Source: RYN-230 sp963834515 (lineage in GTDB: Bacteria > Actinomycetota > Actinomycetes > Streptosporangiales > Streptosporangiaceae). Taken from it: a stretch of DNA of 64,000 nucleotides. The notes beneath the pieces were generated by a model, which was not told the DNA's origin, made no database searches, and saw only the letters and a program-made list of their open reading frames with translations. Made by a program: the position numbers and the translations under genes. Shown here piece by piece: positions 1 through 8,959 of the stretch (positions are counted from its first letter, which is position 1; each line of letters begins with the position of its first letter). The stretch is taken from NCBI GenBank assembly GCA_963834515.1, contig CAWICB010000007.1, forward strand, positions 372,001-436,000. The letters are read 5' to 3'.

Positions 1-189
1 TTCCGGGACTGGCACGTCTTCCACGTGCAGGGACTTGCGGGGATCCCGGTCACGGGTGTCGAGGCCGTCGAACATGTGCTCTTCGTCCCGGTGCAGGGTG
101 ACTGCCCGGTAGACCTCCGGTACCGGCAGTGCCGCGATGTCCGCGGCTGTGCTGTCGGAGCTGAGGATGGCGTCGAGTATTTCCTTCAC
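1..189 (-). CDS. ccr: Crotonyl-CoA carboxylase/reductase, N-terminal 63 codons (cut by window edge)
   Basis: The reverse strand reads from a GTG at 189 to the window edge with no stop. The peptide starts VKEILDAIL and contains ALPVPEVYRA, a TLHRDEEHMFDG stretch and DPRKSLHVEDVPVPE. This is the conserved N-terminus of crotonyl-CoA carboxylase/reductase, the zinc-free MDR-family enzyme that reductively carboxylates crotonyl-CoA to ethylmalonyl-CoA with NADPH and CO2. It serves the ethylmalonyl-CoA pathway and polyketide extender supply. A GGGAG ribosome-binding site lies 5 nt before the GTG, which fixes the start. The catalytic part lies outside the window, so activity cannot be judged. Confidence 0.88.
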   Translation of the reverse strand, partial: MKEILDAILSSDSTAADIAALPVPEVYRAVTLHRDEEHMFDGLDTRDRDPRKSLHVEDVPVPE

Positions 190-527
190 GATGACTCCCA
201 AGGCGTACCTGCATGAGGAGCGCAGGGCCTCGTGGAGCCATGACGCAGCGACCAGTTACGCACAAACCTCGTTGTTTACTGGAGCAGGTGATGCGGCCCT
301 CCATCAGTCCTGCCACATATCACGATGCCAGGTGACCTCCCAAATGTCTATGAAGGGTTTCGTGCAGACAGTTAAGTAAAGCGTTTAGACTGAGCGCCCT
401 CAGCCAGCGCCCAGCGCGCTGTGCGGCGGCTGGTGTGCCGGGGCAGGTTAGCCCGCACCGGCATTTTCTTTGGCCTGCTCGCGGGGTAGCGTCTCAGTGC
501 GCCCGGCCAGCGCGCCAAGGAGGACCG
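190..527. other. Divergent intergenic region between ccr and the DHOD-like gene
   Basis: This 338-bp stretch separates ccr (reverse) from the DHOD-like gene (forward) and must hold both promoters. It is less GC-rich than its surroundings around 255-280 and 350-390. I see no convincing RNA gene or conserved ORF. Short overlapping ORFs here have no recognisable domain. Confidence 0.5.
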
Positions 528-1550
528 ATGGACCTCACGACCCGTTATCTTGGCCTGACGCTGCGCAACCCACTGGTCGCCTCGGCCTGCCCGCTTTCGA
601 ACAGCGTGGCCGGCGTCCGGCGGCTGGCCGATGCCGGCGTTGGCGCGGTCGTGCTCTATTCGCTGTTCGAGGAGCAGGTCCGCCGGGAGGCAGCGGAGAA
701 CGCGCGGCTGGCCGAGGCCGGCACGGAGCGCTTCGCCGAGTCGCTCACCTACTTCCCGGCTGATGTGCTGGAGTTCGGCGCGTCGGAAGATGCACCCGCG
801 CGTCGCTATCTGAGCCTGCTGGAGCGCGCCGCGGCGGCGGTGGAGATCCCGGTGATCGGCAGCCTCAACGGCGCCACGACCGGGGGCTGGACCAGCTACG
901 CGCGCGCGATGCAGGACGCAGGTGCCGCGGCCATCGAGCTGAACATCTATTACATACCTGGTGACCCGCGCATCTCCAGCCAGGACGTCGAGCAGCGGCA
1001 CATCGACATCCTGCATCAGGTCAAGGCGGCCGTGACCGTGCCCGTGGCGGTCAAGCTGAGCCCGCACTTCAGCTCGACCGGTGAGATGGTGATGAGGCTG
1101 GACCAGGCCGGCGCGGATGGCCTGGTGCTGTTCAACCGGTTCCTGCAGCCCGACATCGACTCCGAGACGCTGGCTGTGCTACCCGTGCTGGAGCTGTCCC
1201 GTCCCGGTGAGGCCCGGCTGGCGCGTACCTGGATCTCCATCCTGCGCTCGGTGGTCCGCGCCTCGCTCGCCGCTACCACTGGCGTCGAGGAGGCTTCTGA
1301 CGTGGTCAAGTATCTCCTGGCCGGCGCCGACGTCGTAATGACCGCGTCCGCGCTGATCCGGCACGGCCCGGAGCATGCGGCCATCCTGCTGGCCGGCCTG
1401 CTGGACTGGATGGCGCGCAAGGGGTACTCGTCGGTCGGCGAACTGCGCGGGAAACTGGCCCTGCCGCCAGACACCGACCAGGTGGATTACCAGCGCGCGG
1501 GCTATGTCCGTGCCCTGCAAGCAGCCAACAGCGCCCGCAGTCCATGGTGA
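528..1550 (+). CDS. Dihydroorotate dehydrogenase-like flavoprotein
   Basis: A 340-residue protein beginning MDLTTRYLGLTLRNPLVAS, the opening of class 1 dihydroorotate dehydrogenase-like TIM barrels. Barrel landmarks include IPVIGSLNG near residue 113, AIELNIYYIPGDP near 139, VAVKLSPHFS near 181, and the C-terminal phosphate-binding part with ATTGVEEASDVVKYLLAGAD near 245. The start at 528 is set by AAGGAGG about 5 nt upstream; an in-frame start at 435 gives an unconserved leader. Members of this branch often accompany anaerobic or pyruvate-ferredoxin metabolism and may not make pyrimidines. The physiological substrate cannot be told from sequence. It is followed 60 bp later by glgX on the same strand. 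Confidence 0.85.
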   Translation: MDLTTRYLGLTLRNPLVASACPLSNSVAGVRRLADAGVGAVVLYSLFEEQVRREAAENARLAEAGTERFAESLTYFPADVLEFGASEDAPARRYLSLLERAAAAVEIPVIGSLNGATTGGWTSYARAMQDAGAAAIELNIYYIPGDPRISSQDVEQRHIDILHQVKAAVTVPVAVKLSPHFSSTGEMVMRLDQAGADGLVLFNRFLQPDIDSETLAVLPVLELSRPGEARLARTWISILRSVVRASLAATTGVEEASDVVKYLLAGADVVMTASALIRHGPEHAAILLAGLLDWMARKGYSSVGELRGKLALPPDTDQVDYQRAGYVRALQAANSARSPW

Positions 1551-1610
1551 CCGGCGGCCGGCCAGCCCGGCCCAGAACCGGTCTGGCGTTTCCCGGTTAG
1601 GCTCGGGGGC

Positions 1611-3815
1611 GTGCAGGTCTGGCCCGGGGCCGCTTATCCGCTCGGCGCCACCTGGGATGGATCGGGTACCAATTTCGCCCTGTTCTCCGAAGTGGCCGAC
1701 CGGGTGGAGTTGTGCTTGTTCAAATCCAGCCACGGGCGTGAGACGCGCGTCGAGTTCACCGAAGTGGATGGCTTTGTCTGGCACTGTTACCTGCCGGGTG
1801 TCGGCCCGGGCCAGCGGTACGGCTATCGCGTGCACGGCCCGTACGCGCCGGGCCGCGGGCAGCGGTGCAACCCGGCGAAGCTGCTGCTCGACCCGTACGG
1901 CAAGGCCGTCGAGGGCGACGTGCGCTGGCACGAGGCCCTGTTCTCCTACCGGCCCGGCCGGCCAGAGCAGGTCAGCACCCGTAACAGTGCCCCGTACATG
2001 CCGCGCAACGTCGTTATCAACCCGTACTTCGCGTGGGGAGATGACCGGCCGCCGCGAACGCCATATCACCAGACGGTGATCTATGAGGCGCATGTCCGCG
2101 GCCTGACCCAGTGCCATCCGGACATTGCGGCCCAGCAGCGCGGCACGTTTGCGGGCCTGGCCTCGCCGGTCATCATCGATCACCTGACCCGGCTGGGCGT
2201 GACCGCCGTCAACCTGATGCCGGTGCACCAGTTCATCTCGGAACGGGAGCTGGCGGCCGCGGGCCGGACCAACTACTGGGGCTATAACACGATCGCGTTC
2301 CTGGCCCCGCACAACGGCTACTCATCGTCCGCCGAGCCGGACGGCCAGGTCGCCGAGTTCAAGCTGATGGTCAAGACCCTGCACGCGGCCGGCATCGAGG
2401 TGATCCTGGACGTTGGCTACAACCACACGGCGGAAGGGGGCGCGTCCGGTCCCACGCTTTCTTTCCGTGGCATCGACAATGCCGCCTACTACCGGCTGGC
2501 CGCCGGTGACCCGGGTGTCTACCTGGACTACACCGGCTGCGGCAACAGCCTCAATGCCCGCAGCCCGCATGCCCTGCAGCTGATCATGGACTCGCTGCGG
2601 TACTGGATCCTGGATATGCACGTGGACGGGTTCCGGTTCGATCTGGCCGCGGCCCTGGCCCGGGAGCTGCACGATATGGACCGGCTGGGCGCCTTTTTCG
2701 ACCTGGTCCAGCAGGATCCGGTCGTGTCGCAGGTCAAGCTCATCGCCGAGCCGTGGGATGTCGGGAAGGGCGGCTACCAGGTCGGGAAGTTCCCGCCGCT
2801 GTGGTCGGAATGGAACGGCAAGTACCGCGACTGCGTGCGGGACCTGTGGCGCGGCGAGCCCGCCGCCCTGCCCGAGTTCGCCGCCCGGCTGACCGGCTCC
2901 AGTGACCTCTACGAGACCAGCGGGCGGCGGCCGGTGGCGTCGGTCAACTTCGTGACGTGCCACGACGGGTTCACCCTGGCCGACCTGGTCAGCTACAACC
3001 GCAAGCACAACGAGGACAACGGCGAGGATGGCCTGGACGGCATCGATGACAACCGGTCCTGGAACTGCGGCCAGGAAGGGGAGTCCAGCGATCCGGCGGT
3101 CAGCGAGCTGCGGGCCCGGCAGGTGCGCAACTTCCTGGTCACGCTGTTCTGCTCGCAGGGCGTACCGGTGCTGTCGGCGGGTGACGAGATGGGCCGCACC
3201 CAGGAGGGCAATAACAACGCCTACTGCCAGGACTCGCCGCTGTCGTGGCTGGACTGGGAGAACGCGGGCAAGTACGCCGACCTGACCGATTTCATCTGCG
3301 CGCTGTCAGCCCTGCGCCGGGCGCACCCGGTCTTCCGGCGGCGCAGGTTCTTCAGCGGCCTTCCGGCCGGGGCCGGCCAGGGCGGGCTGCGGGACATCAG
3401 CTGGGTGACCCCCTCGGGCCGGGAAATGACCGAGGCGGACTGGCGATCTGGCTACGCCCGCTCACTGGCCGTGTTCCTGAACGGCGACGCCATCACCGAG
3501 CCCGGCCCGCGCGGCGAGCGCGTCCGCGACAGCCACTTCCTGCTGCTGTTCAACGCGCACAGCGACACCGTGCAGTTCATCCTGCCCGGCGCCGATCACG
3601 CGGGCGGGTGGCATGTCGCCGTCGATACGGCGCTGCCGGGCCGCCTGCTAACCGGTACTGGCGGCCGGCCCCGGAAGCTGTCCGGCGGCGTGGCGCTCGA
3701 CGTGGCCGCCCGCTCGGTCATGGTGCTGCAGGCCAGTGGCCGCCCGGCGGCCCGTCTTCAGCTGCCTGGCCGGGGCGGGCGGACAGGTGGAGATGCGGGG
3801 CTGTATCAGGCCTGA
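1611..3815 (+). CDS. glgX: Glycogen debranching enzyme GlgX (GH13_11)
   Basis: A 734-residue GH13 isoamylase-type enzyme that hydrolyses alpha-1,6 branches of glycogen limit dextrins in the cytoplasm. The N-terminal CBM48 domain begins PLGATWDGSGTNFALFS. Catalytic motifs are all present: VILDVGYNHTAEG (region I, near residue 266), DGFRFDLA with the nucleophile Asp near 343, LIAEPWDVG with the acid/base Glu near 379, and NFVTCHDGFTL with the third Asp near 450. The characteristic GlgX stretch NRKHNEDNGEDG follows. Length is normal for the family (about 700). The start is GTG at 1611. The gene is intact and forms a carbohydrate block with the GH65 gene downstream. Confidence 0.95.
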   Translation: MQVWPGAAYPLGATWDGSGTNFALFSEVADRVELCLFKSSHGRETRVEFTEVDGFVWHCYLPGVGPGQRYGYRVHGPYAPGRGQRCNPAKLLLDPYGKAVEGDVRWHEALFSYRPGRPEQVSTRNSAPYMPRNVVINPYFAWGDDRPPRTPYHQTVIYEAHVRGLTQCHPDIAAQQRGTFAGLASPVIIDHLTRLGVTAVNLMPVHQFISERELAAAGRTNYWGYNTIAFLAPHNGYSSSAEPDGQVAEFKLMVKTLHAAGIEVILDVGYNHTAEGGASGPTLSFRGIDNAAYYRLAAGDPGVYLDYTGCGNSLNARSPHALQLIMDSLRYWILDMHVDGFRFDLAAALARELHDMDRLGAFFDLVQQDPVVSQVKLIAEPWDVGKGGYQVGKFPPLWSEWNGKYRDCVRDLWRGEPAALPEFAARLTGSSDLYETSGRRPVASVNFVTCHDGFTLADLVSYNRKHNEDNGEDGLDGIDDNRSWNCGQEGESSDPAVSELRARQVRNFLVTLFCSQGVPVLSAGDEMGRTQEGNNNAYCQDSPLSWLDWENAGKYADLTDFICALSALRRAHPVFRRRRFFSGLPAGAGQGGLRDISWVTPSGREMTEADWRSGYARSLAVFLNGDAITEPGPRGERVRDSHFLLLFNAHSDTVQFILPGADHAGGWHVAVDTALPGRLLTGTGGRPRKLSGGVALDVAARSVMVLQASGRPAARLQLPGRGGRTGGDAGLYQA

Positions 3816-3854
3816 ATCGCGGAAAGCGGGGCAGCATCAGTGGGGGATGAGCGC

Positions 3855-5039
3855 ATGACGTGCACGCTGTACCTGGCTTGGGATGAACGGCTGGCGGCCT
3901 ATGACTTCGGGGCCGGCCATCCCATGGCGCCGGTCCGGGTCGAGCTGGCCATCGAACTGGCGCGGGCGTTCGGCCTGTTTACCCTGGGCGGGGTTTCAGT
4001 TGAGTGCCCGGTGCCCGCCACAGACGCGGAGCTTGAGCTCGTGCACGACCCGCGCTACATCACGGCCGTCCGGCTGGCCAGCGGGCTGGAACCGGACCCC
4101 TCGGTGCTGGATTTTGGCCTCGGCACCGAGGATGACCCGGTGTTCCCCGGCATGCACGACGCCTCGGCGCTGGTGGCTGGCGCGACGCTGGCCGCGGCCC
4201 GCGCGGTCTGGACCGGCGGGGCGCAGCATGGCGCGAGCATCGCCGGTGGGCTGCATCACGCGATGGGCGGCAGCGCGAGTGGCTTCTGCGTGTACAACGA
4301 CCCGGCCATTGCGATCGCCTGGCTGCTGGGGCAGGGCGCGGAGCGGATCGCCTATGTCGACATCGACGTGCATCACGGCGACGGGGTGCAGGCCGCGTTC
4401 TACGACGATCCGCGGGTGCTGACGATCAGCCTGCACGAGCATCCGGCGGCGCTGTTCCCGGGTACCGGCCTGCCGTCCGAGGCGGGCGGGCCGGGAGCGC
4501 AGGGATCGGCGGTGAACGTGGCGCTGCCGAGCGGGACCAGCGACGCCGGGTGGCTGCGCGCGTTTCATGCGGTGGTGCCCCCGGTGATCCGTGCGTTCCG
4601 GCCGACCATCCTGGTCAGCCAGCACGGCTGCGATACGCACTGGCTCGACCCGCTGGCCAGCCTGCGGCTGTCCATCGACGCGCAGCGGGTGGCGCACGCC
4701 GCCATCCACGTGCTCGCTCACCAGGTGGCTGGCGGTCGCTGGCTCCTTACCGGGGGAGGTGGCTACGAGCTGCTCCAGGTTGTGCCCAGAACCTGGACCC
4801 ATCTGCTGGCGGAGGCCTCCGGGCATCCCATCGAGCCCGGGGCCCGCATCCCGGCCGCCTGGCGCGAGCAGGCGTTCCGCCGCACCGGCCGCCTCGCGCC
4901 CGAGGTTATGACCGAAGGGAACGACCCCGCCTACGCCAGCTTCGAGTCCGGATATGATCCGGACGACCCCGTTGACCAGGCCATCATGGCCACCCGGGCG
5001 GCCGTGTTCCCTGAGCACGGGCTCATGCCGCTGCCCTAG
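3855..5039 (+). CDS. acuC: AcuC-type histone deacetylase family protein
   Basis: A 394-residue zinc-dependent deacetylase of the arginase/deacetylase fold. It starts with the AcuC-like WDERLAAYDFGAGHPMAPVR. Metal and catalytic motifs are GGLHHAMGG near residue 131, GFCVYNDPAIA near 143, and the zinc-binding VDIDVHHGDGV near 171, followed by LLTGGGGYEL near 296. Known relatives deacetylate lysines; AcuC of Bacillus and actinomycetes reactivates acetyl-CoA synthetase, which fits acetate metabolism genes at both window edges. ATG 3855 is preferred over GTG 3840 because GGGGG sits 8 nt before it. No partner acetyltransferase is visible nearby, so the substrate is inferred. Confidence 0.88.
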   Translation: MTCTLYLAWDERLAAYDFGAGHPMAPVRVELAIELARAFGLFTLGGVSVECPVPATDAELELVHDPRYITAVRLASGLEPDPSVLDFGLGTEDDPVFPGMHDASALVAGATLAAARAVWTGGAQHGASIAGGLHHAMGGSASGFCVYNDPAIAIAWLLGQGAERIAYVDIDVHHGDGVQAAFYDDPRVLTISLHEHPAALFPGTGLPSEAGGPGAQGSAVNVALPSGTSDAGWLRAFHAVVPPVIRAFRPTILVSQHGCDTHWLDPLASLRLSIDAQRVAHAAIHVLAHQVAGGRWLLTGGGGYELLQVVPRTWTHLLAEASGHPIEPGARIPAAWREQAFRRTGRLAPEVMTEGNDPAYASFESGYDPDDPVDQAIMATRAAVFPEHGLMPLP

Positions 5040-6116
5040 CCAGCGCCAAAAGCGCCGTGTCACGGCGGCGGGAGCTTGATCGCGACCGGGGTACCCGGGC
5101 TGAGCAGGTGTGGATGGCTCCGGATGAGCACGTTCAGCGGATCGCCTTCTTCTATGAGGTAGCGCTCCTCGTCGCGGGTGAGTTTGACGCGGAGCTGCCG
5201 AATCCAAAGACAAGCGAGGACCATACACCGGCGGCCGAGGCGATATGGACTCCGTCGGAGGCATTCCCGGCCACATTGCCCAGGTCCATTAGCGGCGCAT
5301 ACTGGAAAGTTGCGGCGCTTCTGCTCTTCGGAGAACTCGTTGCCGAGCAGGAACATCGCCAGCACGATGTCGGCCTGCTTGAGCACTTGGTGCCGGTAGA
5401 TCACCAGCGGGTGGTAGTGCAGTAGCAGTGGGAACTTCTCGCGCGGCGTGGTGTCGAGATCCCATACCTCGCGGTGCAGGAAAGTCTCGTCCTGCGGGTG
5501 AATGCGACGTTCTTCGTCGAATGGGACGTGCATGGCGGCGGCCGCATGCTCCCAGGACTCGATCTCGCTGGGCTGAAGCCTGACCGTGTGCACAAGCGCC
5601 TGGTAATCCTGGGGTCGTTCCTCGCGCAGATGGCGGACGGCGGTGGCCGCGGACTTGAGGTTCAGCCGGGCCATAAGATTGGTGTAGGTGTTGTCGTTGA
5701 CGACGGTGGTGTATTCGTCGGGTCCGGTCACGCCATGGATGTGGAATCTCTTGTCAGCACCGTAGAAGCCGAGGTCGTGCCACAGCCGGGCGGTCTCGAC
5801 GAGGATTTCCGCGCCGATCTCGCCGAGCATGCGTCCGCTGCCCTCCACATGGGCATAGCGCATGACTGCGTAGGCGATATCGGCGTTGATGTGATACTGG
5901 GCGGTGCCCTGCTGGAAATTGGACGAGGCCTCTTCGCCGTTGATGGTCCGCCACGGGAAGAGCGCACCGCGCTCGCTCATCTCGGCCGCCCGTTCCCTCG
6001 CGCGGCCGAGCATGCTGTGCCGGAACCGTAGCAGGTTACGGGCGATCCTCGGCTGCGTGTACGACAGGAAGGGCAGGACGTAGATCTCCGTATCCCAGAA
6101 GTAGTGGCCCTCATAG

Positions 6117-6134
6117 TACGGCAGTAGCCATTCG
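6117..6134 (+). repeat. IS701-family left terminal inverted repeat, preceded by ATAG target duplication
   Basis: The 18-nt left end matches the reversed right end with one mismatch at position 9. The preceding ATAG (6113-6116) is the left copy of the target-site duplication. Confidence 0.93.
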
Positions 6135-6184
6135 GGTGTTGACCTGGGATCACTTCAGCCGGCTGGGGTGCCGCTGGTTGCTGC

Positions 6185-7621
6185 GTGGGGCAGCCGCCTC
6201 GCAATGATGCGTGTGTGACGACGACACCATCGGAGGCGGCTGCGGCTGCCAGGATAGGGGCGCGGCTGGGCGCCCGGAAACGCAGCGAACTGCTGGGCCT
6301 GCTGAGGCCGTGTTTTGTGCGGGCGGAGCCGTGGCTGCAGGCGGGGAAGTACGTCAGCGCCGTGGGTGGTGGGCTGGCGCGGCGTAACGGCTGGACGATC
6401 GCCGAGTATGCGGGGGACCGGGCGCCGGGGCGGACGCAGCGGCTGCTCAACCGGGCGGCCTGGGATCCCTTCGCGGCGATGGGCGTGGTGCGCCGGTTCG
6501 CGGTGGCCGGGCTGGATGAGGCGGCGAAGCGGTCGCGCCGCAGGGGGCTGGTGATCGGGGCGCTGGATGAGACGGGCCAGGAGAAAGCGGGCGCTGCCAC
6601 GGCCGGGGTGCAGCGGCAGTACCTGGGCTGCGCGGGCAAGGTCACCAACGGCATCAACACCGTACATCTGGCCTATGTGCGTGAGCATGCCGGGCATGCG
6701 CTGATCGGCGCCCGGCAATGGATACCCGCCGCCCAGATCGATGATCCGGTCCGCTCCCTGGTCATGGGCCTGCCCCCGGACCTGGAGTTCCGCACCAAGG
6801 GCCAGCTGGCCATCGGCCTGGCTGCCGGGGCGCTCGCCGACGGGATCGCCTTCGATTTCTTCTGCGGGGACGAGGTCTACGGCAGCTGCACCGAGCTGCG
6901 GGGATTCTTCGAGGACCGTGGCCAGGCCTACGTGCTCCGCGTCCCGTGCAGCCTCCGGGTCAGTCTGCCGGGCGGCAAGAGGCTAACCTGCGCGGACGCT
7001 GCCCGGACACTGTCCGCCCGCAAGCATCCCGAGGTCCGCTCTGCCGGGAACGGCTCCAAGGGGCAGCGCTGGTATGCCTGGTCGTGGCTGGCGACGGCCT
7101 CCCCGCGGCACGGCCTGCTGATCCGCCATCACCTCAAGACTGGTGAGCTGGCGTTCCACTACTGCTTCGTGCCCGAAGGCCAGCCGCTGACGATCACCCG
7201 GCTGATCCGCGCCGCCGGGCTGCGCTGGCCAGTAGAGGAAGATTTCGCCTTCGGGAAAGACTGCTTCGGCCTGGACCAGTCCCAGGTCCGGCTCTACACC
7301 GCGATCGCCCGGCACACCGTGCTGGTCATGGCCGCCCTGGCCATCTGCGCCATCACCACCGCCACGCTGAGGTGGCGCACCGATACCCAGGCGCCACCCC
7401 CGGCCCGGCCTGACCAGCGGCCACCCGCCGACCCCGGCATGATCCCGCTGACCATCCCCGAGACCGCCCGCCTGCTCGCCGCCGCGCTCGCCCAGCCCGC
7501 CCCGCCCGGCCACGCCACGCACTGGCAGGCATGGCGGCGCCGCCACCAAGCCCTCGCCCGCTGGTACCACCAGCGCACCCGGCTCGCCACCGAAAATGCG
7601 GTGATTACCCAGCTCAGCTAA
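6185..7621 (+). CDS. IS701-family DDE transposase
   Basis: A transposase of 478 residues (468 from the alternative GTG at 6215). DDE-type catalytic landmarks are GALDETGQEKAG near residue 128, FFCGDEVYGS near 229, and RWPVEEDFAFGKDCFGLDQ near 352, in the spacing of IS701 transposases. It carries out cut-and-paste movement of the surrounding element. It fills almost the whole IS and its stop abuts the right inverted repeat. The C-terminal 80 residues are Pro/Ala/Arg rich. No frameshift or missing catalytic residue is visible. Confidence 0.93.
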   Translation: MGQPPRNDACVTTTPSEAAAAARIGARLGARKRSELLGLLRPCFVRAEPWLQAGKYVSAVGGGLARRNGWTIAEYAGDRAPGRTQRLLNRAAWDPFAAMGVVRRFAVAGLDEAAKRSRRRGLVIGALDETGQEKAGAATAGVQRQYLGCAGKVTNGINTVHLAYVREHAGHALIGARQWIPAAQIDDPVRSLVMGLPPDLEFRTKGQLAIGLAAGALADGIAFDFFCGDEVYGSCTELRGFFEDRGQAYVLRVPCSLRVSLPGGKRLTCADAARTLSARKHPEVRSAGNGSKGQRWYAWSWLATASPRHGLLIRHHLKTGELAFHYCFVPEGQPLTITRLIRAAGLRWPVEEDFAFGKDCFGLDQSQVRLYTAIARHTVLVMAALAICAITTATLRWRTDTQAPPPARPDQRPPADPGMIPLTIPETARLLAAALAQPAPPGHATHWQAWRRRHQALARWYHQRTRLATENAVITQLS

Positions 7622-7639
7622 CGAATGGCTTCTGCCGTA
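7622..7639 (-). repeat. IS701-family right terminal inverted repeat, followed by ATAG target duplication
   Basis: The repeat begins directly after the transposase stop codon (7619-7621). ATAG at 7640-7643 is the right copy of the target duplication. Confidence 0.93.
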
Positions 7640-8525
7640 ATAGGCCTGCCCGGTCAGCCCTTTCGCCGGAACTCCGGCCCCTTCGGCGCGCCACGATGCC
7701 TGTGCGACCTGGTAAAGATTCCACCGGACCGCCTGCTGCTGCCGCACCGGATTGAGCCGGGTCTGCACCCGTACGTCGGCTCGGTCCCAGAACCGGTCCA
7801 GATGAGCGCGCTGGCTCGTGACGAGCACGTCGAACCCCGCCCGGACCGCGCGGTCCAGGGTCCGGCGGCACCGATTGACGAGTTCCGGGACCGGAATGCT
7901 TCGGGAGGCCTGATAGGTCGCGTACTTGGTGATCCGGATCGGGGCACCTGGTACCGCATCGGCCCTGACGACCACCTCGCAGGTGTCGTCATCGAGGGAC
8001 CCGACCACCTGGAACGGGCACGCTGTTTCGATCGCGTGGTCGACAGCACGTTCACGATCGTCTGGCCGGTCCGCGCCAGCGCGTGCGCCCCTTCCGCGTG
8101 CATGATCGGCCACGTCTCGTGGAATCCGTTGATGAATGTCCCAGGGACCAGCGCCGGGCGTCCCTCCTCGAAACTGCCGCGGATGCCGACGAAACCGTTG
8201 CCCAGCGAAAAGACGGTCCCGGTCAGACCGACAAACTCATCTGAGTAGTGCGCCTCTACGATGCGCCACTCGTCAGCTGGGTAGAGATGCTCCGGAGGGA
8301 GCACGATTTTACGCTAGAGCATGGTTCGAAGGTAATCCGGCCGGAACGAGATCGACAGAGCTCGCGCATGGCCGGGCTAAAGTCCAGGCCGTAGCGGCAG
8401 TGCGGATGAGCCGGGCCCGGTAACTCTCGGGTAGTGAACGACCGCGATGGACGGCCGCTGGCCCGCCTCAGCCGCCACCCGTACCGGGCGTTAGCTCGCT
8501 GCGGCACGGCATGCGTCCAAGCGTG

Positions 8526-8651
8526 ATGAGGACCGTGCTCGCCCTGATGTCCGCCGCTGTCATCGCTGGGGCCATACTGCTCACGTTCGCGTTCTCGCCT
8601 CCCGTACCCACGCACCGGCCGCAGGTGCACCGGACCGCCGCGCCATGCTAG
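8526..8651 (+). CDS. Possible 41-residue single-span membrane or secreted peptide
   Basis: This small ORF reads MRTVLALMSAAVIAGAILL followed by TFAFSPPVPTHRPQ and ends in Cys-stop. It has one hydrophobic stretch of about 20 residues after a single Arg, and a proline-rich tail. There is no strong ribosome-binding site, and I know no family for it. It lies in the otherwise empty DNA between two pseudogenes, so it may be chance or a remnant. Confidence 0.25.
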   Translation: MRTVLALMSAAVIAGAILLTFAFSPPVPTHRPQVHRTAAPC

Positions 8652-8959
8652 CCGCTGCAGGCGCCCCAGTCGGCCGTGGTCCACCGGCTGCGCGCGTGCC
8701 AGCACTACCTGCTGATCCGGGGTCGGTACCCCGGGCTCCCGGGGTGATGACCAGGCCGGCGTGGCCGGTCGGCCAGTGTGCCCGGGCGGGCAGGCCCGGT
8801 ACCCCGGGCCGGCCAGGGCCTGGGCCCGGGAGCGGCCGGGACGCGCCCGGGACGCGCCCGGGGGAGCAGCCCCGGGGTTCCACCGGTTCCACCCGGCCGC
8901 CCGCGACGCAACCGTGAGTGGAGGGCCCAAGCCGATAACCACCAGCCAAGGGAGCCACC
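8652..8959. other. GC-rich spacer with short direct repeats
   Basis: No supported gene. Around 8775-8880 the DNA is nearly all G and C, with repeated CCGGG blocks and an adjacent duplication of GGGACGCGCCC near 8840. The ORFs crossing it have no conserved content. It may contain the upstream region of the DUF4331 remnant, whose ribosome-binding site (GGGAG) lies at 8950. Confidence 0.45.

Larger units (their letters stand above)
6117..7639 (+). mobile_element. IS701-family insertion sequence, 1,523 bp, intact
   Basis: A complete insertion sequence with one transposase gene. The terminal inverted repeats are TACGGCAGTAGCCATTCG at 6117-6134 and, reversed, TACGGCAGAAGCCATTCG at 7622-7639 (17 of 18 identical). 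A 4-bp direct repeat ATAG flanks it at 6113-6116 and 7640-7643, the duplication size known for the IS701 family. Joining the flanks with one ATAG regenerates an uninterrupted GH65 motif, which proves the ends. Transposase and terminal repeats look intact, so the element may still be mobile. Confidence 0.95.
5060..8304 (-). pseudogene. GH65 (trehalose/maltose phosphorylase-like) gene, decayed and split by an IS
   Basis: Reading leftwards from GTG 8304, the product begins LPPEHLYPADEWRIVEAHYS and matches the GH65 N-terminal domain up to GQTIVNV (about 8045). There roughly 150 residues typical of the family are missing and the frame changes; homology resumes with PFQVVGSLDD and ends at KGLTGQAY, where the IS begins. 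Beyond the IS it resumes EGHYFWDTEIYVLPF, includes GPDEYTTVVNDNTYTN with the catalytic Glu, and reaches SEEQKRRNF (about 5330). After that, frames break again and the C-terminal domain is mostly lost. Removing the IS and one copy of ATAG restores GQAYEGHYFWDTE exactly. At least three independent lesions make function very unlikely. Confidence 0.9.

Noticed and set aside
8315..8345. GGTTCGAA string resembling a tRNA T-arm
   Set aside because: No acceptor stem, D-arm or anticodon arm can be paired around it.
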